Positions 54,920 through 63,871 of a DNA stretch of 64,000 bases are shown here, one piece after another. Each line of letters begins with the position of its first letter. Position 1 is the first letter of the stretch. The position numbers and the translations under genes were made by a program. The DNA is from Chromobacterium haemolyticum DSM 19808 (lineage in GTDB: Bacteria; Pseudomonadota; Gammaproteobacteria; Burkholderiales; Chromobacteriaceae): NCBI RefSeq assembly GCF_000711885.1, contig NZ_JONK01000026.1, positions 1 to 64,000 of the forward strand. The letters are read 5' to 3'. The notes beneath the pieces were generated by a model. The model did no database searches. It was given only the letters and a program-made list of their open reading frames with translations, and was not told the DNA's origin.

Positions 54920-54953
54920 AACGGCGTATTACACTATATGTAGTTACGCCGTT
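54920..54953. promoter_or_regulatory. palindrome with NrdR-box-like core upstream of nrdJ
   Basis: ACACTATATGTAGTTA (54931-54946) resembles the NrdR box consensus and is framed by 9-bp arms AACGGCGTA and TACGCCGTT that are mutually complementary. It lies about 135 nt upstream of the nrdJ start. NrdR sites usually occur in pairs; I could find no convincing second box. Confidence 0.55.
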
Positions 54954-55037
54954 CGTTGACACATATCAAGCGCTATTCCACCCCGCCGCCGTTTTTCCCT
55001 ATTGTCATGGGCAAAAACACGACGCGCGGCCGTCGCC

Positions 55038-58000
55038 TCACGGCGTCTTCAGTTTCACCTCCAGCGGCACGCCGTCGCGGCCGGCGGAGACCTTGACCGG
55101 CTCGCCCAACTGGATGCGTTCCTGCAGGGCCGGGTCGGTCTTGATCATGGCCGCGCGCGCATTGGCGGCGCGTTGCTTGGCCAATTGCTGCAGGCTGGCG
55201 TCGGTGATGTTCTGCGCGGCGATCAACTCGTCCCGCAGCAGCTTGCCCAAGGCCGCTCCGGACGGTCCGCCCGGCTTCAGCGTGTGGCCCAGCAGCTTGA
55301 AACGGCCGATCTGCTTGCCGTACACCGATTTCACCGCGGACAGGATTTCGCCGTCCTGCATGTCCGGCTGCGGCAGCGGCTCGCCGGCGCCCAGCTGATG
55401 ACCGGCGGCGGCGAAGATCGCCAGATCGGTTTGCGCGCGCGCCATCTCCTTGCGGTCCGCGTTGGCGTTGTAGCCGCCGCTGATCGACAGCATCAGCTTG
55501 GGCCGCTTCACCATCAGCCCGGCCACCTTGACCAGCTTCTCGCGCTCCGGCGGCGTCACATTGGCCTCACCGGCCACGAAGCGGATATCGTCGAAGCCCT
55601 CGCCGCCCAGCAAGGCGCCCAATGCGCGGAACGGCGCGGTCACCACCTTGGTCACCACGTTGACGATGGTTTTCCAGATGATCTTGCCGTAGCTGAACTG
55701 CGGATCGTCCAGGCTGCCGGCCACCGGCAAATCCAGATCGATGCGTTTATCGCTGTCCTCCAAAATAGCCACCGCCAGCCGCAACGGCAGCCGCGGGCCC
55801 TTGTACTCGCTGTCCGGCAGCTCGTCGCCCAGTTGCAGGGAATCAATCACCACCCGGTTCTCGCCCTTGAGCTGGCGTTGCTCCAGCAGGTAGCGCAGAT
55901 CCACCGACAAGCGGCCGTCCTTGACCTGCCAGCCGGCGAAGTTCATCGAATACGGGTTCAGCGTGCCCATGGAGATATTGCGGAAGGCCAGCGTGATGTC
56001 GGTGTTGTCGGTGGGCGCCAGCGGCGACAGCGCGCCGCGCACCTTGACGTCGCCAAACTGGTCCACGTCGCCGTCCAGCGTGATGTTGCCGCGCCGATTG
56101 GCGCGGGTGGACAGGTTCTGGATGGAGCCTCGCAGATTGTGCATATCGGTGGCGAAGTCCGGTTTCATGCCGTGGTCGGCGAACTGCACCCGGCCTCCCT
56201 GCACGTGAATGGACTTCACCTCCACCAACGGCAGCGGCCCCGGCTTAGCCTTGGGCGCGGCCGGCTTGGCGCCCCCTTGGCCGGCAAACAGCCGGGCCAC
56301 GTTGAGCTCGCGTTTCTCGTCCAGCACTAGTCGCCCCGCCGGCGCTTGCAGCCGCACATCGTTAATCGCCACTTTCAGCGGCATGCCTTGGGCGCTGAGG
56401 CCGCGTACTTGCAGATCGCGCCAGCCCAGCAAGGGCAATTTTTCGCCCGGCTCGTACACCGCCAGCCGCGCCACGCCGGCTGAGCCGCCGACACGCCAGC
56501 CGCGGGCGCCAAAATCCAGGTTCAAATCCGCCGACAGCGCGCCGCCGCCAAAACGCAGCGGCGTGCCGCTCAAGGCGTAGGGCGCCAACGGCGCCAGCTG
56601 CACCCCGTCAGCGCGCAACTTGCCCTTGAGCGCTCCGGCGGAGGCGTCGATATCGGCCTTGGCCGCCAGCTTGCCGCCGTTGAGCTTGCCGGCCAGGTCC
56701 ACCGCCAGCCGCTGGCCGTCGTCCACTTCCACCATGCCGCCCAGGCCGGACAAGGCCACGCTCACCGGCTTGGGCAGGCCGCGGTCGGTCCAGCTCAACT
56801 GGCTGTCGCGCAACTCCATTTCCGGATAAGAGAATTTCCAGGCCGGCGCCGCCTCGCTCTGAGCGCGCGTCGGCGCGGGGACCGGTTTGGCACGGCTGGC
56901 GGACTCGAACAAGCGGGCCAGATTGATCTGGCCGGCGCGGTCGCGCTCCACCTTGGCCTCAAGGCCGCTCAGCGTCAGCTTGCCCGGCTCGATGCGGCGG
57001 CCTTGTTGCAATAACTGGCTGGACGCCAGTTCCGCGCTGGCCAGGCTCAAAACCGGTTCCGCGCCTTGCGCGCCCAGCTTGAGCTCGTCCAGCCGCGCCA
57101 GCATGCCCGTCAGCGCGAAGCCATGGTCCGGCGACAAGGCGAAGCGGCCGGACAACAGCGGCAGCTTGGCCTCCAGCGCCAGCGGCTGGCGGAAACCCTG
57201 ATCGGCGTAGCTCACGCGCCAGTTGCGCAGCTTAATCGCCTCGATGTTCACCAACCACGGCAGCGGCGCTTCCGCCGGCTGAGGCTTGGCGACGGCCGGC
57301 GCGGCCGGAATCGCCTTTTGCCAATCCACCGTTCCGTCGCGGTCGCGCCCGGCCATCGCCAGGCCTTGGTCCAGCTCGATGGACTGCACTTTCAACATTG
57401 AACGCGCCAAGTCCAGCGCGCCGCCTTCGACGCGGACTTCCGGAATCGTCAGTTCGCTGCGGCCGCCCGGCGCTTTCAACGCGAAGCGCAGCAGGCTGGC
57501 GCGGAACGGCGACACCGTCAGCTCCGGCGTTTTGCCGGACATTTCAAAATGGTAGCGCGCCGACACGGACAAACGGCCTTCCGGCGCGGCGGTGTTGAAA
57601 TGCGGCTGCACATAAGGCCAGATCGAGGCCAGCGGCAGCTCCGCCATCTGCGCCTCGCCGTCGGACTTCAGCGGTTGCAGATTGATGCTGCCCTTCCAGT
57701 TGAAACGGGTGCCGTCGGTCAAGGCCGCCTGCATCGTGTAGCTGCCGTTTTCCGGCAGCGTGGACAGGTCCACCAGCGATAGATTGAGCGGCACCATGGT
57801 AAAGCGCTCGTCGCCGCCCAGCCGGTCCGACAACTGCGCCTGGCCGTTGCGGATGTTCAAGGCCTTGATCAACAGCCGCGGCAGCTTGTCCGATCCGCCT
57901 TCGGGCTTGGCCGGCCCGGCGGCGTCGGCGACGAAATGGGCCCAGTTCCACTGACCGGCACGGTTGCGCGCCAAGGCCAGCCTCGGTTCGTCCAAGGAAA

Positions 58001-58358
58001 ACTCCTGAGCCTGCCAGCGGCCGATCAGTAGCATGGACGGGTCCAGGTTCAGATACGCCCGCTTCACCGCGAACAGCGGCCGGCCGTCGCCCTCGCTCAG
58101 CTTGAGATCCCTCACCTCCAGCGACATGTCCCAAGGTGTGATCTTCACCTTGCCCATGCTCAGGGTGCGGCCTATGCCCTGCGCCCATTTGGAGGCCGCG
58201 TCGCTGATCATGCCCGGCGCCAGCCAGCCCAGGAACCCCCAGAACAAGGCCAACAACACAATGGGGACCGCCGCCCAGCGCAGCCAGCGGCGGCGCGGTT
58301 TCGGCGATGGCGAGTTGGAATCTGAAGCGGGTCTTATCTGTTCGGTATCGTTTTCCAT
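55038..58358 (-). CDS. large DUF748/AsmA-like inner-membrane-anchored protein
   Basis: A 1106-residue protein with one N-terminal membrane helix (about 27-47) and a very long periplasmic part of beta-rich repeats. The DUF748 hallmarks are visible: VRDLKLSEGDGRPLFAVKRA, VKSIHVQGGRVQFADHGMKP, and NRRGNITLDGDVDQFGDVKV. The C-terminal QTDLAIFAAAGHQLGAGEPL region is also typical. Related AsmA-type proteins form periplasmic bridges or affect outer-membrane assembly, but the role here is unknown. Monocistronic. Confidence 0.85.
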   Translation of the reverse strand: MENDTEQIRPASDSNSPSPKPRRRWLRWAAVPIVLLALFWGFLGWLAPGMISDAASKWAQGIGRTLSMGKVKITPWDMSLEVRDLKLSEGDGRPLFAVKRAYLNLDPSMLLIGRWQAQEFSLDEPRLALARNRAGQWNWAHFVADAAGPAKPEGGSDKLPRLLIKALNIRNGQAQLSDRLGGDERFTMVPLNLSLVDLSTLPENGSYTMQAALTDGTRFNWKGSINLQPLKSDGEAQMAELPLASIWPYVQPHFNTAAPEGRLSVSARYHFEMSGKTPELTVSPFRASLLRFALKAPGGRSELTIPEVRVEGGALDLARSMLKVQSIELDQGLAMAGRDRDGTVDWQKAIPAAPAVAKPQPAEAPLPWLVNIEAIKLRNWRVSYADQGFRQPLALEAKLPLLSGRFALSPDHGFALTGMLARLDELKLGAQGAEPVLSLASAELASSQLLQQGRRIEPGKLTLSGLEAKVERDRAGQINLARLFESASRAKPVPAPTRAQSEAAPAWKFSYPEMELRDSQLSWTDRGLPKPVSVALSGLGGMVEVDDGQRLAVDLAGKLNGGKLAAKADIDASAGALKGKLRADGVQLAPLAPYALSGTPLRFGGGALSADLNLDFGARGWRVGGSAGVARLAVYEPGEKLPLLGWRDLQVRGLSAQGMPLKVAINDVRLQAPAGRLVLDEKRELNVARLFAGQGGAKPAAPKAKPGPLPLVEVKSIHVQGGRVQFADHGMKPDFATDMHNLRGSIQNLSTRANRRGNITLDGDVDQFGDVKVRGALSPLAPTDNTDITLAFRNISMGTLNPYSMNFAGWQVKDGRLSVDLRYLLEQRQLKGENRVVIDSLQLGDELPDSEYKGPRLPLRLAVAILEDSDKRIDLDLPVAGSLDDPQFSYGKIIWKTIVNVVTKVVTAPFRALGALLGGEGFDDIRFVAGEANVTPPEREKLVKVAGLMVKRPKLMLSISGGYNANADRKEMARAQTDLAIFAAAGHQLGAGEPLPQPDMQDGEILSAVKSVYGKQIGRFKLLGHTLKPGGPSGAALGKLLRDELIAAQNITDASLQQLAKQRAANARAAMIKTDPALQERIQLGEPVKVSAGRDGVPLEVKLKTP

Positions 58359-58761
58359 ATCGTCTAATTCTAATACTCATAAAGAGGTCTTAACAGTCCC
58401 CGTGGCAGATTTCCCTGTTGCCGCAAACCAACAGCTGGCCAACATTCAGTCAATAATCATTGCGAATGTCCACGCGCCGGTACTAGCATGCATTCGTTCA
58501 AAATATTGAACATTTCGAACCAAGAACGATCAATCCCATTCAAACCGGCATTGGCCGTTTTATCAAATCAGAGAGGAGCACCCGGATTGCCGATCCATCA
58601 ATGGGCCCGATTCCAGCCCCGTCCCGCCTGCCCGCGCAGCCCCGGCTGCCGCACACTGGACCGTAGATTATTTTTAGTACAAGCGCAGCGGCCGCATACC
58701 TTGCGGCACAACGCCCAGCGCGACAGCAGCTCGGGCGCGCACACATGACAACAGAGGGTTT
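58359..58761. other. intergenic region upstream of the glutamine synthetase gene
   Basis: Contains the divergent promoters of the DUF748 gene and the glutamine synthetase gene. No repeat, RNA or clear regulator site was recognised. Confidence 0.5.
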
Positions 58762-60102
58762 ATGAATAACGCAGAACAAATCAACAAATGGTTGGACGAC
58801 AATCGCATCACCGAAGTGGAATGCCTGATCCCGGACATGACCGGGCTCGCCCGCGGCAAAATCGTGCCGCGCCATAAATACAATCCGGCCGAAGGCCTGC
58901 GCCTGCCGGAAGCCGTGCTCTCCATGACCGTGACCGGGGATTACCCGGACCAGGACTTCACCTCCATCGCCGATCCCGACATGCGGCTGATCCCGGACGC
59001 CAGCACGCTGCGCCCAGTGCCGTGGAACCTGGAGCCCACCGCCCAGATCATCCACGATTGCGCCTTTTTCGACGGCCGCCCGGTGGACCTGGCGCCGCGC
59101 AACGTGCTCAAGCGCATCCTCAAACTGTACGAAGACGAAGGCCTCAAAGCCGTGGTGGCGCCGGAAATGGAGTTCTACCTAGTGGAAATCCAGCCGGACG
59201 AAGACATCCCGCTGCGCCCGCCGGTAGGCCGCACCAAACGCACCGAAGCGGGCATGCAGAGCTTCTCCATCGACGCTGTCAACGAATACGACGGCATCTT
59301 CGACGTGATGTACGACTGGTGCGAGGCCCAGGGGCTGGCACTGGACACTCTGATCCACGAAATGGGCACCGCCCAGATGGAAATCAATCTGGACCACGGC
59401 GACCCGCTGGCGCTGGCGGACCAGGTCTTCCTGTTCAAACGCACCGTGCGCGAAGTGGCGATCCGCAACAATATGTACGCCACCTTCATGGCCAAGCCGA
59501 TGCAGGGCCAGCCCGGCAGCGCCATGCACCTGCACCAGAGCGTGGTGGACAAGGACAGCGGCAAAAACATCTTCAGCCTGAAGGACGGCCAGCCCTCGCA
59601 GAAATTCTTCCATTTCATCGGCGGTCTGCAAAACTATCTGCCGCCGGCCATGCCCTTCTTCGCGCCCTATGTGAACTCCTACCGCCGGCTGAGCCGCTAC
59701 ACCTCGGCGCCGATCAACCTGTCCTGGGGCTACGACAACCGCACCTGCGGTCTGCGCGTGCCGCACTCGGACCCTCAGGCGCGGCGGGTGGAAAACCGTC
59801 TGGCCGGCGTCGACGTCAACCCCTATCTGGCCATCGCCGCCAGCCTGGCTTGCGGTTACCTGGGCATGAAACAGGGCTTGATGCCGTCCGAACCGCTGAC
59901 CGGCAGCGCCTACGAGCAGCCTCACCAACTTCCGCGCCACCTGGACGACGCCATCGACATGCTGCTCAAGTGCGAACCGCTGACCAACCTGTTCGGCGAA
60001 CACTTCATCCGCACTTACAGCGCCATCAAGGAAGCCGAGTACCGGGAGTACTTTGACGTGATCAGCCCGTGGGAGCGTCGCTTCCTGCTGCTGCACGTTT
60101 GA
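58762..60102 (+). CDS. glutamine-synthetase-family enzyme, PuuA-like
   Basis: A 446-residue GS-fold enzyme. It has LIPDMTGLARGKIVP in the N-terminal beta-grasp domain, the metal ligand segment APEMEFYLVE, EMGTAQMEINL, the SAMHLHQSV loop and the ATP site (NRTCGLRVPHSD, then RRVENRLAGVDVNP). Length and the lack of an adenylylation-type C-terminus fit the gamma-glutamylpolyamine synthetase (PuuA/PauA) group rather than GlnA. It probably glutamylates putrescine or a related amine. No puuBCD-like partner is adjacent, so the substrate is inferred only. Confidence 0.82.
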   Translation: MNNAEQINKWLDDNRITEVECLIPDMTGLARGKIVPRHKYNPAEGLRLPEAVLSMTVTGDYPDQDFTSIADPDMRLIPDASTLRPVPWNLEPTAQIIHDCAFFDGRPVDLAPRNVLKRILKLYEDEGLKAVVAPEMEFYLVEIQPDEDIPLRPPVGRTKRTEAGMQSFSIDAVNEYDGIFDVMYDWCEAQGLALDTLIHEMGTAQMEINLDHGDPLALADQVFLFKRTVREVAIRNNMYATFMAKPMQGQPGSAMHLHQSVVDKDSGKNIFSLKDGQPSQKFFHFIGGLQNYLPPAMPFFAPYVNSYRRLSRYTSAPINLSWGYDNRTCGLRVPHSDPQARRVENRLAGVDVNPYLAIAASLACGYLGMKQGLMPSEPLTGSAYEQPHQLPRHLDDAIDMLLKCEPLTNLFGEHFIRTYSAIKEAEYREYFDVISPWERRFLLLHV

Positions 60103-60123
60103 TCGGCGCTTAGCGCGTTTCTT

Positions 60124-60271
60124 AGAGCCTGTTCTAAAGTCTCGCGAGCAAGGGCGAGACAAGGCGAAAACCGCTGAGAAAGCGGAATGGTCAAGTGGTA
60201 CATGAGCATTTCGAAGCGGCACTCACCGTGTCACGCCTCACGAAGCGCAGCAGATTATGAACAGACTCTTA
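60124..60271. repeat. dispersed intergenic repeat, copy B
   Basis: About 148 bp, homologous with 19283-19423. The ends are a near-perfect inverted repeat: GAGCCTGTTC at the left and GAACAGACTC at the right (9 of 10 paired). The interior is also partly self-complementary, so the whole unit could fold into a long hairpin. It lies just downstream of the glutamine synthetase gene. Confidence 0.72.
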
Positions 60272-60402
60272 GGCGCAGAACGCTCGCCGCCGGCCTCTCT
60301 TCCGGGCTGGCGGCTTTTCCGCCCCGGCGTCATCAAACTGTGCATTGACAATCCCCGCCCCAGAATATTCAATATGGCTAACCTAGGCCGATAGAGCATT
60401 CC

Positions 60403-61134
60403 ATGCACCCAAGCCACCAGCCAGACCCCGTCCGCCCAGCGCCTCGCACCGGGCTGAGCCTGAGCGAAACCCTGCGCCAGGTGCAACGCGACGCCTCCCC
60501 CGACAACGACCACGACTACTGCCGCGCCTTGCACGACTTCGTGCGCGGCCATGTGCGCTTCGGCTTCACCAGCCAGTTTGAAACCGTCACGCCGGAGCGC
60601 ACGCTGGCCTTGGGACGCGGCCATTGCAACGCCCAGGGCGACCTGCTGCGCGCGCTGCTGACCACTGCCGGCATCCCGGCGCGGCTGCGCTTCGTGCGGC
60701 TGGACAAACGCATCCTCCGCCACGCCGTGCCCGCCCCGGTCTACCTGTGCCTGCCGGAACACCTGTTCCACGGCCTGGTGCAAGCGCGGCTGGACGGCCG
60801 CTGGCTGCACAGCGACAGCTATCTGTTCGATCCCGATGGCTTCGAGCGTCAATACGCGCGCCTGCTCGCCTCCGGCCTGCCGCGCGGCTATGGACTGCGC
60901 CTGGGCGCGGACTGCCGCTGGAACGCGAACGCCGACAGCTTCTCCCAAGCCAGCGCCGACGACCTCCACGACGACGACCCGGTCTACGACAGCCTGGCCA
61001 TCGCGCTACAGGAAGAAGCCGGCAACAACACCTTGCTGGGCCTGCATTTCAACCAATGGCTGAAACTGGCGCCCCCGCCGCTGCGCCGCCGCGGCGAACG
61101 CTATCTGAACAGCCGGCTGCACCCCGCCGGGTAA
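60403..61134 (+). CDS. transglutaminase-like cysteine-protease-fold protein
   Basis: A 243-residue cytosolic protein with a transglutaminase core: Cys in GRGHCNAQGDLLRALLTTAG (near 75), a His/Asp-bearing strand GRWLHSDSYLFDPDG (near 135-148). The Cys-His-Asp order fits the transglutaminase-like superfamily, which also includes peptidases. Substrate unknown. The stop is 17 nt from the convergent methyltransferase stop. Confidence 0.78.
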   Translation: MHPSHQPDPVRPAPRTGLSLSETLRQVQRDASPDNDHDYCRALHDFVRGHVRFGFTSQFETVTPERTLALGRGHCNAQGDLLRALLTTAGIPARLRFVRLDKRILRHAVPAPVYLCLPEHLFHGLVQARLDGRWLHSDSYLFDPDGFERQYARLLASGLPRGYGLRLGADCRWNANADSFSQASADDLHDDDPVYDSLAIALQEEAGNNTLLGLHFNQWLKLAPPPLRRRGERYLNSRLHPAG

Positions 61135-61151
61135 TCCGGCCGGCGCGGCCG

Positions 61152-61970
61152 CTATGACGACACGCCGCCCGCGGCCTCCGGCTTGCTCGCCCAAGTAGCG
61201 ATGAAGGCCGGCAGATAACCGTCGATGACGAAGCGCGGCGTCGGCTGCATCTCCTCGTGGAAACCCGCCAACAAAAAACCGGACTCCAACTGGCCGCCTA
61301 TCTGCTCGGCCAGACTATGGCCGAACACCAGCGCCTCGCCGCCAGCCCGTTTGGCGGCCAACGCCGCCGGCTCCAGATCGCGCAGATCGGAATACGGCGC
61401 TGGGTAGCGCGGCCGAATCAGACCCTGACGCGCATACGCCGGGTCGCGGTCGCCGATAAAAGCCGCCGGATTGAAAAAACTACTGAGCAAGCGCCCGCCC
61501 GGGCACAACACCCTGAAGCACTCGCGCCACACCGGACGCACGTCCGGCACGTAGAGATTGGAAATCGGGTGGAACACGCAGTCGAAGCCGGCGTCGGCGA
61601 AGCGCGACAAATCGCGCATATCGCCCTGCTCCGTCGTCAGCGTCAGCCCTTCGCGCCGCGCCACCAACCGATCGCGCTCCAGTTGCTGCTCGGAGGCGTC
61701 GAACACTGTGACCACCGCCCCTGCCGCCGCCAATAGCGGGCCCTGCTGACCGCCGCCGCTGGCCAGGCACAGAATACGCCAGCCGGTCACCTGATCCAGC
61801 CAGCCGGCTGGCAGCGGTCCCGGCGTCAGCCGCGCCTGATGATCGCCGGCGCGCGCGGCGGCGATGGCGGCGGCGTCCACTGGTTGCGACCACGGGCCGG
61901 CCTGCTCGGCCTGGCGATCCCAGGCGGCCTGATTATGCGAAAAAATATCGAGGGAAGCGTGTTCCAACAT
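61152..61970 (-). CDS. class I SAM-dependent methyltransferase
   Basis: A 272-residue protein with a Rossmann methyltransferase fold: ILCLASGGGQQGPLLAAAGA (SAM loop, about 67-86), VVTVFDASEQQLERDR, and FRVLCPGGRLLSSFFNP (motif post-III). It starts at ATG 61970 (MLEHASLDIFSHNQAAWDRQ) with AGGA upstream; a longer reading to 62087 is rejected. Substrate cannot be told from the sequence. Confidence 0.85.
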   Translation of the reverse strand: MLEHASLDIFSHNQAAWDRQAEQAGPWSQPVDAAAIAAARAGDHQARLTPGPLPAGWLDQVTGWRILCLASGGGQQGPLLAAAGAVVTVFDASEQQLERDRLVARREGLTLTTEQGDMRDLSRFADAGFDCVFHPISNLYVPDVRPVWRECFRVLCPGGRLLSSFFNPAAFIGDRDPAYARQGLIRPRYPAPYSDLRDLEPAALAAKRAGGEALVFGHSLAEQIGGQLESGFLLAGFHEEMQPTPRFVIDGYLPAFIATWASKPEAAGGVSS

Positions 61971-62303
61971 GGGGAATCCTGTTCTATTCAGAGCATTGGA
62001 AACACCCAGCCAAAGCCGCATCCATAAGGAAATGGACGGCTCCCATGGGGGAGCGAAGACGAAGCATGACAACGAAAGAAACGGCAATGCGGCAAACGGC
62101 CCAGGCTGGGCAAACGATTGACGGGCATTACAGCTTCATTCCGGCGCGCTCCTATCGGGAAAGGGGAAGACTCGCATCCGCGCAAACGGACGGACGCCGA
62201 AGTGTCGGCGCGGTGGAGATTCTACGCCAGATCAAATTTAAATGACATAGCAATTCCGTAAACCAGGCCATTCAAGCTTTGCGCTCCCCCACCCCTTGGA
62301 GAC
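61971..62303. other. intergenic region between divergent methyltransferase and sphingomyelinase genes
   Basis: No gene, repeat or RNA recognised. It holds both promoters. GGAG just before 62304 is the sphingomyelinase ribosome binding site. Confidence 0.5.
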
Positions 62304-63824
62304 ATGATGAACGCTTGTCTGGCACTTTGCGCCGCGCTGCTGGCCGCTCCCGCGCTCGCCGCCTACCCCGACGATCTCAAGCTGACCACCTGGAACGCCA
62401 TGTTGCTGCCGCAGTCGCTCTATCCCAACTACGGCCAGGAACAACGCGCACGCCTGATCGCCGCCGCGCCCATCCTGCGGCAGCAGGACGTGGCGGTGTT
62501 TCAGGAGCTTCAGGACAACAGCAGTTCCGAGGCGCTGCTGCAAGGCCTGAAAGCGCGATTCCCGCACCAAACCCCGGTGATAGGCCGCAGCCAAAACGGC
62601 TGGGACGGCACCGAGGGCTGGGACGGCGCCAGGCCGGAAGACGGCGGCGTCGCCATCGTCAGCCGCTGGCCCATCGTGGAAAAGCGGCAGTATTTGTTCC
62701 GCAACGCCGGCTGCAGCTGGGATCAATACGCACTCAAGGGCTTCGCCTACGCCAAGCTGCAAGTGGGCGGCCAGTACTATCACGTACTGGGCACTCATCT
62801 TCAATCGGAGGACAGCGGCTGCAAAGACCACGCCGCCGTGCGCCAGGCCCAGCTGCGCGAAATCGCCGATTGGCTGCGCGCGCGGCGGCTGCCCAAGGAC
62901 GAAATGGTGTTGATAGCCGGCGACATGAACGTGGACCGCCGCAAGCCGGCGGAATACCGCGCGATGCTGGACATCCTGCAGGCCAATGAACCCCGCTACG
63001 CCGGCGTCGCAGACAGCTTCGACACTGCCCGCAACGGCTTGGCGCTGGAACGCTATGGCGCGCGCGGCGGCGACGCGCCGGAATACCTGGACTACATCCT
63101 GACGCTGAAAGCCCACCGCCAGCCGGCGGCCTGGCACAATCTGGCGCTGGACGCGCCGTCACCGCAGTGGACGGTGCAATCCGTCGGCAAGCACACCTAT
63201 GCCTATACCGACTACAGCGACCACTACCCGGTGCAAGCCTTTGCCTGGGCGGACGCCGCCACCCCCACGCAATCCTATACCGACCAGGCAGGCAGCTACC
63301 GCCAGGTGGGCTTGCAAAGCCTGGGCAACGGCCAATGGCTGCAAAGCGCCGCCTCCAACGACGGCTGGCTGAAGGCCAGCCCCGGCAATGGCCCCACAGC
63401 GCGCTTCAACCTATCCAACAACTTCGCCATGCGCGACAACGGCTGCCTGCGCTCCGGCGACTACCTGCGGGTGGAGCGGGCGGACCGCCCCGGGTGGTTC
63501 TGGACCTGGTGGGGCGGCCTGGACGCCAATCAATACGCCTATTACACCAAGCAAGGCCCGCTCAATGCCTCCTCGGAGCTGCGCTTGCAGATCCAGGATC
63601 GGCCGGACGGCTGCCTGCGGGACGGCGATATTGTCAGCTTCAAGGACTGGGCGAGGCAGAACGACTACTATCTGACCGCCTGGAACGGCGGCGCCCACGA
63701 TGGACAACTGTATTTATGGCAGCCCAATATCGGCCCGCGAGAACGCTTCCGCGTCAGCATCACGCGCCAGCCGCAGCGGCAGGACTGGAAAGCGCAGCTG
63801 CTTTATAAAAACAGCAAGCGCTGA
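62304..63824 (+). CDS. secreted sphingomyelin phosphodiesterase (sphingomyelinase C-like) with extra C-terminal domain
   Basis: A 506-residue exported protein (signal peptide to ALAA, near residue 19). Residues 25-320 form a DNase-I-type phosphodiesterase with all expected catalytic groups: Asn in TTWNAM, Glu in FQELQD, GDMNVD and DYSDHYPV. These define the bacterial sphingomyelinase C/EEP family, often hemolytic. Residues ~330-506 form an added Trp/Tyr-rich beta domain (SGDYLRVERADRPGWFWTWW) that I do not recognise and that may bind membranes or sugars. Monocistronic, followed by a terminator. Confidence 0.88.
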   Translation: MMNACLALCAALLAAPALAAYPDDLKLTTWNAMLLPQSLYPNYGQEQRARLIAAAPILRQQDVAVFQELQDNSSSEALLQGLKARFPHQTPVIGRSQNGWDGTEGWDGARPEDGGVAIVSRWPIVEKRQYLFRNAGCSWDQYALKGFAYAKLQVGGQYYHVLGTHLQSEDSGCKDHAAVRQAQLREIADWLRARRLPKDEMVLIAGDMNVDRRKPAEYRAMLDILQANEPRYAGVADSFDTARNGLALERYGARGGDAPEYLDYILTLKAHRQPAAWHNLALDAPSPQWTVQSVGKHTYAYTDYSDHYPVQAFAWADAATPTQSYTDQAGSYRQVGLQSLGNGQWLQSAASNDGWLKASPGNGPTARFNLSNNFAMRDNGCLRSGDYLRVERADRPGWFWTWWGGLDANQYAYYTKQGPLNASSELRLQIQDRPDGCLRDGDIVSFKDWARQNDYYLTAWNGGAHDGQLYLWQPNIGPRERFRVSITRQPQRQDWKAQLLYKNSKR

Positions 63825-63838
63825 TGAGAACCACGGAT

Positions 63839-63866
63839 AGCGGGCGGCTCGCGCCGCCCGCTTTTC
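63839..63866 (+). terminator. intrinsic terminator after the sphingomyelinase gene
   Basis: AGCGGGCGGC pairs with GCCGCCCGCT around a TCGC loop, followed by TTTTC. It also lies at the 3' side of the convergent minus-strand gene. Confidence 0.82.
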
Positions 63867-63871
63867 ACTGC

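Noticed and set aside
54797-55037. Cobalamin riboswitch upstream of the B12-dependent nrdJ
   Set aside because: The B12-box and other conserved blocks are not present; only the NrdR-like palindrome is seen.
59022-60056. Long open reading frames overlapping the glutamine synthetase gene on both strands
   Set aside because: Composition typical of shadow frames; the PuuA-like frame contains every GS motif.
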